From positions 4,112-68,111 of the forward strand of contig DATIJT010000005.1 in NCBI GenBank assembly GCA_035478435.1: a stretch of 64,000 nt of DNA, read 5' to 3'. The notes beneath the pieces are model-generated. The model was given only the letters and a program-made list of their open reading frames with translations. It was not told the origin of the DNA and made no database searches. Both the position numbers and the translations under genes were made by a program. Positions 25,587-33,659 of the stretch are shown piece by piece (position 1 is the stretch's first letter; every line of letters starts with the position of its first letter). The DNA is from DATLRC01 sp035478435 (GTDB taxonomy: Bacteria > Patescibacteriota > Saccharimonadia > Saccharimonadales > UBA4665).

Positions 25587-26402
25587 CTAAAACTCAAAAA
25601 CTTGTATAAAATCTTCGGTTTGCCGAAGACTGTAGCCATGTGTCCGGGCTATGGCGGCTAAGGCATCTTGTTGCGGAGGCAAGCATTCGGTTAAAACCAA
25701 GCGTGGCTTATATACTAAGGGATCGATTTGTTCAAACAATTTGCGGTATAAATCTAGCCCGTCGGCTCCGCCAAAGATAGCGATATGTGGTTCCTGGAGG
25801 GCTGCCGGGTTAACCTGGAAACCATTAGGTACATAGGGTAAATTGCAAAGCAAGATATACTTTTCCCTGCGGTAATGCGTGTAAAGCGGCCGCAGCAAAT
25901 CGCCCTTTATAAATTGGACATCAACCTCTAGGGCTTCGGCGTTTTGCCTAGCTACGTTCAAGCTTCCCGCGTCAATGTCTATAGCCATGACTTTGGCGTA
26001 AGGTAGCTCCAATTTAACAGTGATGGCTATTGCCCCGGAGCCCGTGCCAACATCAATAATGGCTGTTGCCGGAGTGAAGGGCAGCGCTTTCAGTAGGTCG
26101 ATCATCGTTTCTGATTCGGGGCGCGGTTCCAGCACCCGGTGGTCGATGTAAAATTCCCGGCCGTAAAATTCGGTTTTGTTGCGAATGTAAGACAAGGGTT
26201 CATGGAGAACACGGCGGCCAATCTGGAGGTCTAAAGTTTTCTGTTTACTGGGCTTAAGCTCCAGTTCAGGATGGGCCAAAAGCTGGGCACGGTCTATCTG
26301 GGTGCAATCTTCCATTAGCACCAAGGCGTCCAAATGCGCCGTAGCGATGCCCACCGCGGTAAGTTTGGCGGTGGCTTCCGCCAACCAGTGACCAACAGTC
26401 AT
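25587..26402 (-). CDS. prmC: Release factor glutamine methyltransferase PrmC
   Basis: It methylates the Gln of the GGQ motif in RF1/RF2. Seen: helical N-terminal domain, LEPRPESETMIDL, SAM-binding IDVGTGSGAIAITVKLELP near residues 115-133, and the catalytic loop CNLPYVPNG near 190-198. The usual motif is NPPY; here the second position is Leu (NLPY). It is normal length at 271. Its substrate gene prfA lies just upstream on the same strand (68 bp), a common pairing, so they are probably co-transcribed. Confidence 0.92.
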   Translation of the reverse strand: MTVGHWLAEATAKLTAVGIATAHLDALVLMEDCTQIDRAQLLAHPELELKPSKQKTLDLQIGRRVLHEPLSYIRNKTEFYGREFYIDHRVLEPRPESETMIDLLKALPFTPATAIIDVGTGSGAIAITVKLELPYAKVMAIDIDAGSLNVARQNAEALEVDVQFIKGDLLRPLYTHYRREKYILLCNLPYVPNGFQVNPAALQEPHIAIFGGADGLDLYRKLFEQIDPLVYKPRLVLTECLPPQQDALAAIARTHGYSLRQTEDFIQVFEF

Positions 26403-26470
26403 GCCTTAATTATAATCGAACTGCTAGAGACTAGTATGTGATAAATCTGGTCTACCATTTTTTCGATTGC

Positions 26471-27529
26471 TCATTTTTCCTGGGTAATCAGTTCGTGTTC
26501 GTAGGCGAGGAGTTTTTCGATCAGGTCGTCGATTTCACCGTTTAGCGCGCCAGGAATGTTTGATCGACTGTAAGCAATTCTATGATCTGTTATGCGGTCT
26601 TGCGGGAAGTTATAAGTTCGAATTTTTTCACTGCGGTCGCCGCTGCCGATCAGCTTTTTGCGCTCAGTCGATAGCTGCCTTTGCTCCTCGTCGATCTTCA
26701 TTTGCAGCAAGCGGGAGCGCAAAACTCCCATGGCCTTGGCTTTGTTCTTAAGCTGGCTTTTTTCGTCCTGGCAGGTCACCACCAGGCCGGTCGGCAAGTG
26801 GGTAATGCGGACTGCCGAGTCGGTGGTATTGACCGATTGGCCACCATGCCCGCTGGCGTGGTAAACGTCAATCCTTAGGTCGCTCGGGTTAATGTCTACA
26901 TCTGATTCTTCGGCCTCCGGCAGCACGGCCACAGTTACGGTCGAAGTGTGGATGCGGCCCTGGCTTTCAGTCACTGGCACTCGCTGCACGCGGTGGACGC
27001 CGCCTTCGAACTTCAAGTTTTTATAAGCGTCGGGGCCGCGCAGGGCGAAGATGATTTCCTTGAAGCCGCCGGCTTCAGACGGGCTTTCGCTGAGTAATTC
27101 AAGCTTGTAGTTATGGTTTTCGGCCCAGCGGGCATACATGCGGTAAAGTTCACCGGCGAACAGGCTGGATTCATCGCCGCCCGCCGCCGCCCGGATTTCG
27201 ATGATCACGTCCCGCTCATTGTTCGGGTCTTGTGGCGTCAAGGCTGACAATAAGCGGTCTTGATTAACCTGGATCTTGACTTCCAAATCTTCCAATTCGG
27301 CTAAAACCATTTGCTGCAATTCGGCGTCGGGGCTGTTTTTTAATTCTTCAGCCGCTTCATGTTGTTTGCCTAATCTGTGGTTTTCGTCGAAGAGAGCAAT
27401 TATAGCCTCTAATTCACTGCGGCGCTTGGCCAATCTGGGATAATTTTTGTCACTAAAAATAGCCGGATCTTGGAGCTTTTGCTCCAAATCTTGTAATTCG
27501 ACCCTTAGGGCTTGTTCTTTTTGATCCAT
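26471..27529 (-). CDS. prfA: Peptide chain release factor 1
   Basis: It reads UAA and UAG and triggers hydrolysis of peptidyl-tRNA. Seen: N-terminal coiled domain with LEAIIALFDENHRL, the stop-codon tripeptide in RVPVTESQGRIHTST (PVT, RF1 type), and the catalytic GHGGQSVNTTDSAVR near residues 222-236. C-terminal EKIRTYNFPQDRITDHRI is diagnostic. At 352 residues it is complete. Upstream of the operon prfA-prmC there is no ordinary ribosome binding site; TATAAT-like ATTATA lies in the 60-bp gap to the next gene. Confidence 0.96.
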   Translation of the reverse strand: MDQKEQALRVELQDLEQKLQDPAIFSDKNYPRLAKRRSELEAIIALFDENHRLGKQHEAAEELKNSPDAELQQMVLAELEDLEVKIQVNQDRLLSALTPQDPNNERDVIIEIRAAAGGDESSLFAGELYRMYARWAENHNYKLELLSESPSEAGGFKEIIFALRGPDAYKNLKFEGGVHRVQRVPVTESQGRIHTSTVTVAVLPEAEESDVDINPSDLRIDVYHASGHGGQSVNTTDSAVRITHLPTGLVVTCQDEKSQLKNKAKAMGVLRSRLLQMKIDEEQRQLSTERKKLIGSGDRSEKIRTYNFPQDRITDHRIAYSRSNIPGALNGEIDDLIEKLLAYEHELITQEK

Positions 27530-27590
27530 AGTTAATAGATTACACCTTAAATGGCACGGATTATAGTTATAGCTAGTTTTCTTTTTGGGA

Positions 27591-28064
27591 TCAAGCTGCC
27601 AGGGCAGTAGGTTTTAGGGGTGGCCGCCAGTTTTCTTGAACTATTGTTGGCGCTGTTTCCAAAGGCCTCCAAACATCAAGCACTGTGTCGGGTGCCCCTA
27701 AAGCAGCCGCTTGGCCCACGACTTCTTCACGGGTACCTATAAGCACTCTTGGCGAATCTGCGGGCAGGGCTTCGGGGTCGAAAAATTGCTGCCAAGTAGG
27801 GTCGACAACCAGCTCTTCCGTGCCAGTATCAAGCACCAGATAAATATGATGTCCGGGTTCAATGTCACCTATTCTTTCTACGGCTCTTGTGTCTTTATGG
27901 CCGTTATCTATCAACTCCCTTAGCATTAAATCTGAAGCGGTCAAACACACTTCTTCGCGGTGTACTGTTTCTGGCGAGAAGCCGGCTTTAGCTATTTCTA
28001 TATAAGCCTTATTGGCGGCCTGGTCGATATCACTATAAGGGCGAGTTAGCGTTTCTGTAGACAT
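27591..28064 (-). CDS. Hypothetical protein with transglutaminase-like Cys-His-Asp pattern
   Basis: 157 residues, unrecognised as a family. One feature stands out: Cys in EEVCLTASDLMLRELI (near residue 40), His in PGHHIYLVLD (near 71) and Asp in LVVDPTWQQF (near 87). This order and the DPTW signature recall the transglutaminase/papain-like fold, where the Cys starts a helix and His and Asp lie on consecutive strands. That is inference, with no homologue checked. The start has GATATAATT about 25 nt upstream on the minus strand. Confidence 0.6.
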   Translation of the reverse strand: MSTETLTRPYSDIDQAANKAYIEIAKAGFSPETVHREEVCLTASDLMLRELIDNGHKDTRAVERIGDIEPGHHIYLVLDTGTEELVVDPTWQQFFDPEALPADSPRVLIGTREEVVGQAAALGAPDTVLDVWRPLETAPTIVQENWRPPLKPTALAA

Positions 28065-28131
28065 TTTTATCTTTTATTTACATGTTTAATTATATCACCA
28101 ATAGTGATTTTAGTCAACGATCTGTTATAAG

Positions 28132-28488
28132 CTACTTTTTGGAATTTACTGGAGTGGCCTTGGCTTCGGCTTTTTCAATCTTGGCTTGTTTGCGCTTGAC
28201 TTCTTTTTGGGCGGCGCTGGCGCGCTTTTCCCGGGCGGCAGCCCCAGCGGCGGCCCGGGCTTTAAATTTGTCTACCCGGCCTTCGATGTCAACAATTCGC
28301 TCTTCGCCGGTGAAGAATGGGTGAGAAGTGCTAGAAATGTGTACTTTAACCAAAGGGTATTCCTGGCCGTCTTCCCATTTGATGGTGTCCTCGGTAGCAA
28401 CGGTGGAGCGCGTCAAAAAACTAGACCCGTTGTTCAGGTCTTGGAATACCACTAAGCGGTAATTATCCGGATGGAGACCTTTCTTCAT
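28132..28488 (-). CDS. rpmE: 50S ribosomal protein bL31 with basic C-terminal extension
   Basis: The core MKKGLHPDNYRLVVFQDLNN, SSFLTRSTV and the motif VKVHISSTSHPFFTGEERIVD are diagnostic for bL31. There is no CxxC, so it is the zinc-free (type B-like) form. At 118 residues it is longer than the usual 70-90 because of a Lys/Ala/Glu-rich tail (RAAAGAAAREKRASAAQKE). ATG 28488 with AAGGGATT upstream is chosen; a frame starting at 28581 adds 31 residues unlike bL31. Confidence 0.9.
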   Translation of the reverse strand: MKKGLHPDNYRLVVFQDLNNGSSFLTRSTVATEDTIKWEDGQEYPLVKVHISSTSHPFFTGEERIVDIEGRVDKFKARAAAGAAAREKRASAAQKEVKRKQAKIEKAEAKATPVNSKK

Positions 28489-28646
28489 AACTTGTGCAAT
28501 CCCTTTCTTGCCGTGTAGCAGTGCGGAGCACTTACTACTGCGGTTCATAATCAGATGCCTAGTATACACATCTGTTAGCAAGCAGTCAACATCCTTATTT
28601 CCTTAAGCTTGCAAAGGGCTCGTAGATAGTTACAATTATAAGATCT

Positions 28647-29396
28647 ATGAGGTTGAGGTACGGTTTCGAAACCACAGAAAATAACAGGCGTTTATACGTG
28701 GATGTCCCGCCCGACATTATGAAGCGAGTTGAGACAGATCCTCAGATAGGCCGAGATCTCGGTGAGCTAACATTGAGAAAAATCAGGATTGTTGATATTA
28801 CCAGTACTGGCCCTATGGACCGGCTGTATGTCAACACTAAAAGAATAAGCAAGAGACCAGCCCCCGAGGGCAGAACTGCGGCAACCCGCAAAGTTATAAG
28901 GGTTCTTGATAAGATTCACCGAGAAGCGACAGGATTGGAGGATGCAAATTTGAGATTAATGTCGCTTGGGGAAAGAGGGAGCGGCGGCATCAAAGCATTT
29001 GTGGCTTTACCAGCTGGGGTGGAGAGTGGCACTTTAGAAGAAATTGTAACCGAACAAATGTGTGAAGGAGGAGTCCAGCTGGGCTATGCCGAAGCCGCGG
29101 ATATGTCTAAACTTGTTTATGTTCGATTATCTCCTGCCAATCGTTCTGCTGTTGAGATTAACGGCAAGGTTAGCCACGGCAGAGCGGCAGAAATAGGCAA
29201 GGAAGGCTATGATCCCGCTACCGGTACTTTTAGGCAAGTACTGGAGTTGGGCGGGTATGATCTCAAAGATCCTTTAGAGCAGCTTATTTTCGCGGTCGGA
29301 GCAGTGGCTTTAGCTCATCCTGAAGACCTCTTGGCAAACAGGGAAGAAGTTGCTACAATTGCAGGTGTAGATAAATTAAGCAGTGCGAGGCAGTAA
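28647..29396 (+). CDS. Hypothetical protein, 249 aa
   Basis: I do not recognise it. Soluble, mixed alpha/beta, with a basic segment near residues 65-95 (RISKRPAPEGRTAATRKVIR) and a regular C-terminal part (FRQVLELGGYDLKDPLEQLI). No catalytic motif. TACAAT (28631-28636) and TATAAG (28637-28642) lie 5-11 nt before the ATG and no ribosome binding site exists, so the mRNA should be leaderless. It sits between the divergent rpmE and rpsB. Confidence 0.7.
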   Translation: MRLRYGFETTENNRRLYVDVPPDIMKRVETDPQIGRDLGELTLRKIRIVDITSTGPMDRLYVNTKRISKRPAPEGRTAATRKVIRVLDKIHREATGLEDANLRLMSLGERGSGGIKAFVALPAGVESGTLEEIVTEQMCEGGVQLGYAEAADMSKLVYVRLSPANRSAVEINGKVSHGRAAEIGKEGYDPATGTFRQVLELGGYDLKDPLEQLIFAVGAVALAHPEDLLANREEVATIAGVDKLSSARQ

Positions 29397-29461
29397 TCCT
29401 CCTGGATTATCCCATGTAGGGAAGTTTGGGCAAGCTTCGCACCAAGAGAAAGGATTCATTG

Positions 29462-30199
29462 ATGGCCACGATAGATGTGGATATTAAGAAATTATTAGAG
29501 GCCGGAGCCCATTTTGGCCATAAGAGCAGCCGCTGGCACCCCAAAATGGCGCCCTACATTCACTCTAAGCGTGACGGCACGCACATTATCGACCTGACTA
29601 AAACAGTCATTGGGCTGGAAAACGCCCTGGAATTTTTAAGCCAAACAGCCGCCGCCGGCAAGCAGATTTTGCTGGTTGGTACCAAGCGCCAAGCGCAAGA
29701 TATTGTTCGCAAGCTGGCTGAGGAAACTGGGCAGCCGTTTGTAACCGAGCGCTGGTTAGGCGGCATGCTGACCAACTGGAATACCATTGGCGGCCGCGTC
29801 AAACACCTCAAAGATTTAGAAGCCCGTATGGCTAACGGTGAACTGGCCAGCAAATATAACAAACTGGAAGTGCAGCGCTACCAGGAAGAGATCGACCAAA
29901 TGAATGTCTTGTACGGTGGCATTAAGGAAATGAACAGCCGCCCCGGCGCCGTCTTCATTTTCGATATTGTCCATGAAGCCAACGCCGTGCGCGAAGCTAC
30001 TAAAATGAAGATCCCCATAGCGGCCGTGGTCGATACTAACGCCGACCCAAGCCAGGTCAACTACCCAATCCCCGCTAACGACGACGCGATCAAAACTATT
30101 CAGCTCGTAGCTGACTATATTAAACAGGCAATTACTCAGGGGAAGGCCAAGCAGACTAAGGTTCAGCCGGATAAAGACGAAAAGGAGGCTGGTAAATAA
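29462..30199 (+). CDS. rpsB: 30S ribosomal protein uS2
   Basis: Recognised by KKLLEAGAHFGHKSSRWHPK, YIHSKRDGTHIIDL, VGTKRQAQDIV, ERWLGGMLTNW and the late PGAVFIFDIVHEANAVREA with VVDTNADPSQVNYPIPANDD. At 245 residues it is normal, with a basic tail. ATG 29462 with AGAAAGGATT upstream is chosen over TTG/ATG codons further upstream. Its TAA shares its last A with the ATG of tsf, and the tsf ribosome binding site AAAGGAGG lies inside the rpsB coding end: classic coupled rpsB-tsf. Confidence 0.97.
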   Translation: MATIDVDIKKLLEAGAHFGHKSSRWHPKMAPYIHSKRDGTHIIDLTKTVIGLENALEFLSQTAAAGKQILLVGTKRQAQDIVRKLAEETGQPFVTERWLGGMLTNWNTIGGRVKHLKDLEARMANGELASKYNKLEVQRYQEEIDQMNVLYGGIKEMNSRPGAVFIFDIVHEANAVREATKMKIPIAAVVDTNADPSQVNYPIPANDDAIKTIQLVADYIKQAITQGKAKQTKVQPDKDEKEAGK

Positions 30200-30795
30200 T
30201 GGCGGTCAAAATTGAAGATATAAAAAGATTAAAAGACCTAACAGGTGTTGGCCTAACTGATGCCAAAGCCGCCTTGGAAGAATCTGGGGGCGATTTCGAC
30301 AAAGCCCTGGAGGCAATGCGTAAAAAAGGCCTGACCAAAGCCGAAAAGCGCGGCGAGCGCGAAGCCCGCGCCGGCCTGGTCGGCACTTATAACCACGATG
30401 GCCGTATTGGCGTGCTTGTAGAAGTTAACTGCGAAACTGACTTTGTAGCCCGCAACGAAATTTTCCAAAACCTGGTCAAAGACTTGGCCATGCACATCGC
30501 GGCCAGCAACCCGGAATTTGTAAGTGTAGATGATGTGCCGACTGAAGCCCGGGCCAAAGTCGAAGCCGAATTTAGTGATAAAGCCAAGGCTGAAGGCAAA
30601 CCCGATAACATGGTTGCTAAAATTGTCGAAGGCCAAGTCAAAAAACATTTTGCCGAAAAATGTTTGCTCGAACAACCATTCGTGAAAAATCCCGACCAAA
30701 CAGTGGGTGATTTTGTGAAAGAGCACAATGCCCGCCTCGGTGAAAACATCGTAGTGCGCCGCTTTCGCCGTCTAGCTCTCGGCGAGTTAGACTAG
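30199..30795 (+). CDS. tsf: Elongation factor Ts
   Basis: The nucleotide exchange factor for EF-Tu. Seen: the N-terminal UBA-like domain (IKRLKDLTGVGLTDAKAALE), KKGLTKAEKRGEREARAG, the core motif VEVNCETDFVARNEIFQNL and the conserved C-terminal QPFVKNPDQTVGDFVKE. At 198 residues it is the short form with a single, reduced core half, as in Thermus and many compact genomes. Overlaps rpsB by one base. The following gene is on the other strand, 5 bp away. Confidence 0.96.
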   Translation: MAVKIEDIKRLKDLTGVGLTDAKAALEESGGDFDKALEAMRKKGLTKAEKRGEREARAGLVGTYNHDGRIGVLVEVNCETDFVARNEIFQNLVKDLAMHIAASNPEFVSVDDVPTEARAKVEAEFSDKAKAEGKPDNMVAKIVEGQVKKHFAEKCLLEQPFVKNPDQTVGDFVKEHNARLGENIVVRRFRRLALGELD

Positions 30796-30800
30796 TGCTC

Positions 30801-31382
30801 TTAACCACCCAAAGAGGGAATGCCTTCAATCAGTTTGGCGAGGGCGGCATTGTCATAGTCGAACTGCTGGCTGTTCTCAGCAATTGTTTGGGGTGGCAAA
30901 CCGAAGGCGGCTATCAAAGCTTCTAACTGGCGTTGAGTAGTTTCATCGTTAGATATTTCGGTACCATGCCCCAGGTCAGCTAAGGCCGAATAGTCTAGGC
31001 TTAGCCATACCAGACCCACTATACCGCCCTGGCCTTCGATATAATCTTTGGCTTCAGGGTCGGGGTCGTCGCCAGGAGCAGCGTAAATTCTTATATCGGC
31101 GAGCAAGCCATAAGGGCCCATGCTGGCAGACTCGTTGAACATCCTTAAATGTATTCTGTGGCTGACGCCGTTTTGAGTACCCTCTATAGTACATTGTTTG
31201 CCAATTTTTGCGTTAGGATCTATCTCGACCGGAGCATCTTCAAGCACTCCCCACTCGTCTTTCATATAAAGCGGCTCGGCGCCAACGGTTTCTATTTTGG
31301 CATTGATGGCTATCAATGCCTGGCGAAATAGGCGGGGATCTAAAGGCGCGAGTTTTCTATCGGCAGAGCCAACTTCTGACAT
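30801..31382 (-). CDS. Hypothetical protein, 193 aa
   Basis: Unrecognised, acidic, without signal peptide or membrane segment. A middle part with alternating strands (GVSHRIHLRMFNESASMGPY, IRIYAAPGDDPDPEA) looks beta-rich; the C-terminus is helical. Only 5 bp separate its stop from tsf, so the two transcripts converge without an evident terminator. It has a consensus promoter (31389-31417) whose -10 ends 6 nt before the ATG, hence a leaderless mRNA. Confidence 0.7.
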   Translation of the reverse strand: MSEVGSADRKLAPLDPRLFRQALIAINAKIETVGAEPLYMKDEWGVLEDAPVEIDPNAKIGKQCTIEGTQNGVSHRIHLRMFNESASMGPYGLLADIRIYAAPGDDPDPEAKDYIEGQGGIVGLVWLSLDYSALADLGHGTEISNDETTQRQLEALIAAFGLPPQTIAENSQQFDYDNAALAKLIEGIPSLGG

Positions 31383-31388
31383 GTTCTA

Positions 31389-31417
31389 ATATTAACATAA
31401 GAATTAAGGATTGTCAA
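31389..31417 (-). promoter_or_regulatory. Consensus promoter of the minus-strand hypothetical
   Basis: On the minus strand: TTGACA (31417-31412), 17-bp spacer, TAATAT (31394-31389), ATG 6 nt further. The best-matching leaderless promoter in the window. Confidence 0.75.
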
Positions 31418-31481
31418 ATCTTAACTCTAATAAGACTTTCATCCAATGTCTAAAAACAAACAAATAAGGTAGAATAATTCT

Positions 31482-32045
31482 ATGAATCCAGAACAAATAA
31501 CTAGCCAGGCCCAAACTAAATTTCAACAGGCGCTGGAACATTTCCAAAATGAACTAAAAAAGTTGCGGACCGGGCGGGCGCATCCTAGTATGCTCGATGG
31601 CGTGATGGTTGAAGCTTACGGTACTCAAATGCCGCTTAACCAAACGGCTACTATATCAGCGCCTGAAGCCCAACTGCTACAAATTACGCCTTTTGACCCG
31701 AATAATTTGCAGGCTATTGCTTCGTCGATTCGTAATAACCCGAGCCTAGGGCTAAACCCGACCGATGACGGCCGGGTGGTGCGGATTCCGATTCCGCCGC
31801 TGAACGAAGAGCGCCGCCGCGACTTAACCAAACAAATTGGCGAAAAGGTCGAAGAGTGCATGATCACCATGCGAAACGCCCGGCATGAAGCGCTGCGACA
31901 AGCCGACCAAGCCAAAAAAGACCGAACCTTGACCGAAGACGACCTGACATCCGTCAAAAAAAGGCTGGACGATTCAATGGCCAAACTCAAAGCCGAGATC
32001 GACGGCCTGGCCAAGGCCAAAGAACAAGAACTCATGACGGTTTGA
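31482..32045 (+). CDS. frr: Ribosome recycling factor
   Basis: With EF-G it splits post-termination ribosomes. Seen: the helical domain with LKKLRTGRAHPSMLDGVMVE, domain II with YGTQMPLNQTATISAPEAQL and the C-terminal RRDLTKQIGEKVEECMITMR followed by the long Lys/Asp-rich helix. At 187 residues it is complete. TAGAAT (31470-31475) ends 6 nt before the ATG, predicting a leaderless mRNA. A palindromic element follows the stop by 1 bp. Confidence 0.96.
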   Translation: MNPEQITSQAQTKFQQALEHFQNELKKLRTGRAHPSMLDGVMVEAYGTQMPLNQTATISAPEAQLLQITPFDPNNLQAIASSIRNNPSLGLNPTDDGRVVRIPIPPLNEERRRDLTKQIGEKVEECMITMRNARHEALRQADQAKKDRTLTEDDLTSVKKRLDDSMAKLKAEIDGLAKAKEQELMTV

Positions 32046-32046
32046 G

Positions 32047-32411
32047 GTCATCCCAGCGCAGGCTGGGATCCAGTAATTAAAGTAATAATTCCTTTGACAA
32101 GTCTTTCCATCCGGGATTAACTTCCTCGATCAATCTAATCTTCCAAGCCCTTTGCCAAGCTTTTAGGTTTTTCTCCCGACTTATCGCTTCCTCCGGACTA
32201 TCATATGCCTCAAAGTAAACTAGAGTATTAACACTGTGCTTTTGGGTGAAACTTTTGGTAGCTTTAGCCTTGTGTTCATCACCCCGTCTGGCCAAATCAT
32301 TAGTCACGCCAACATAAAGAGTGCCGTTACGTTGGCTAGCCAAGATATAGACATACCAATGCTTCATAAGGAACTTTATTATAACTGGATTCCAGCCTGC
32401 GCTGGAATGAC
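32047..32411. mobile_element. GIY-YIG gene boxed by inverted REP-like palindromes
   Basis: Left palindrome 32047-32073 (GTCATCCCAGCGCAGGCTGG..) and right palindrome 32385-32411, the inverted version, differ at two bases that are on opposite arms of each hairpin, so each hairpin stays paired (TCCCAGC/GCTGGGA against TTCCAGC/GCTGGAA). The gene between fills nearly all of the 365 bp. A homing-type endonuclease packaged by palindromes suggests a small mobile unit, though no target duplication can be shown here. Confidence 0.6.
32077..32367 (-). CDS. GIY-YIG domain protein (URI/YhbQ-like small nuclease)
   Basis: 96 residues. The family motif is WYVYILASQRNGTLYVGVTN with the catalytic Arg in DLARRGDEHK; the Tyr of GIY, the Tyr-Val-Gly of YIG and a late acidic residue (SREKNLKAWQRAWKIRLIEE) are in place. 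Single-domain members are widespread and often of unknown substrate. The gene lies antisense between frr and rseP, tightly flanked by inverted palindromes, unlike its neighbours, which points to acquisition. Confidence 0.88.
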   Translation of the reverse strand: MKHWYVYILASQRNGTLYVGVTNDLARRGDEHKAKATKSFTQKHSVNTLVYFEAYDSPEEAISREKNLKAWQRAWKIRLIEEVNPGWKDLSKELLL

Positions 32412-32433
32412 ATAAGGTACAATATAAATTAGC

Positions 32434-33591
32434 GTGTCGGCTTTGTTATTAATCATAGGAATAGTTTTATTCATCCTGCTGGTGGTGGTCCACGAGTTTG
32501 GGCACTTCATAGTGGCCCGGCGCAATGGGGTGGAGGTAGAGGAATTCGGCATTTTCTTCCCGCCCAGACTGTTTAAGCACAAGACCAAAGCCGGTTGGCT
32601 GTTCAGCATCAACGCTTTGCCGCTTGGTGGTTTTGTAAAGCTAAAAGGCGAGCACGATACCGATACCGAACCGGGTAGTTTTGGGGCCGCCAGTTTGTGG
32701 GTCAAAAGCAAAATTATGGCCGCCGGCGTAGTCATGAATCTAGTCACAGCCCTGGTAATGCTGACGGCCTTAGCTTGGATCGGTATGCCTAAACTATTAC
32801 CCAACCAATTCACGGTTAAAAATGACACGCGTGTAATAAAAAGTAGTCTTGTAATCGCGGCCATTGAGCCGGGTAGTCCGGCGGCTAAAGCAGGGCTTAA
32901 GGTGGACGATAAATTGCTAGCCGTGGGTCCGGTCGGCCATTTACAAGTTGTGTCAAGCGCTGCCGCTTTGCCGGACATTACCAAACAATACGCCGGCCAA
33001 AAGGTGCAGATTAGCCTGTTACGCCAGGGCAGTCAGCGCTTAGTGACAACTACTTTGCGTAACCAAAAAACGGTTGAAAAGAGCAACCAACCGCACGGCT
33101 ATTTGGGAATCGTACCCTCCGAATTTAAGCTGCAACGCTCTACTTGGTCGGCGCCAATTGTGGCAGTTGGCCTGGCTGGCCAAGTTTCGTCCCTGACTTT
33201 TCAAGGCTTAGGGCATGCCCTAGCCGGACTAGGCAGTCTACTGGCTGGCCTGGCGACGGGCAACCATACGGCCCGCCAAAACGGGCAGGCGGTGGCTAGC
33301 TCGCAGGTTGCCGGGCCAGTCGGCATCTTTGTGGTTTTGAAGGATGGTACTTTGCTGGGCTATGAATTCGTGTTGTTCATCATCGCCATTATTTCGCTTA
33401 CTCTGGCCATTATGAATATTTTGCCTATCCCGGCGCTCGACGGCGGCCGCCTATGGATTACCTTGGTTGCTAGGAGCCTTAAAAAGCCTCTCTCGGCTCG
33501 CACCGAAGAGCTGGTTAACGCTACCGGCTTCCTGTTGCTGATTGGCCTGGTTATTCTAATCACAATACTTGATGTCAAAAGATTCTTCTAG
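32434..33591 (+). CDS. rseP: Site-2 protease (RseP/MlaB-type zinc metalloprotease)
   Basis: An intramembrane protease. Seen: HEFGH zinc motif in VVHEFGHFIVARRNG near residues 20-34, a PDZ domain (IEPGSPAAKAGLKVDDKLLA) near 150-170, and the third motif NILPIPALDGGR near 331-342. Four hydrophobic segments fit the family. At 385 residues it is normal. It begins with GTG; TACAAT at 32418-32423 lies 10 nt upstream, so the leader is minimal. CPBP protease follows by 30 bp. Confidence 0.94.
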   Translation: MSALLLIIGIVLFILLVVVHEFGHFIVARRNGVEVEEFGIFFPPRLFKHKTKAGWLFSINALPLGGFVKLKGEHDTDTEPGSFGAASLWVKSKIMAAGVVMNLVTALVMLTALAWIGMPKLLPNQFTVKNDTRVIKSSLVIAAIEPGSPAAKAGLKVDDKLLAVGPVGHLQVVSSAAALPDITKQYAGQKVQISLLRQGSQRLVTTTLRNQKTVEKSNQPHGYLGIVPSEFKLQRSTWSAPIVAVGLAGQVSSLTFQGLGHALAGLGSLLAGLATGNHTARQNGQAVASSQVAGPVGIFVVLKDGTLLGYEFVLFIIAIISLTLAIMNILPIPALDGGRLWITLVARSLKKPLSARTEELVNATGFLLLIGLVILITILDVKRFF

Positions 33592-33597
33592 GGTTAC

Positions 33598-33659
33598 GGG
33601 TTTCGGGGATCGGGTATAGGTATGGAAAATCGAAACCCGAATCCCGAATCCCCAAACCC
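33598..33659 (+). promoter_or_regulatory. Inverted repeat enclosing the CPBP start codon
   Basis: GGGTTTCGGGGATCGGG (33598-33614) is nearly the reverse complement of CCCGAATCCCCAAACCC (33643-33659), allowing one bulge on each side. The ATG at 33622 and the codons for the Asn/Pro/Glu/Ser-rich N-terminus lie in the loop and right arm. In RNA the hairpin could hide or expose the start codon. Confidence 0.5.
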
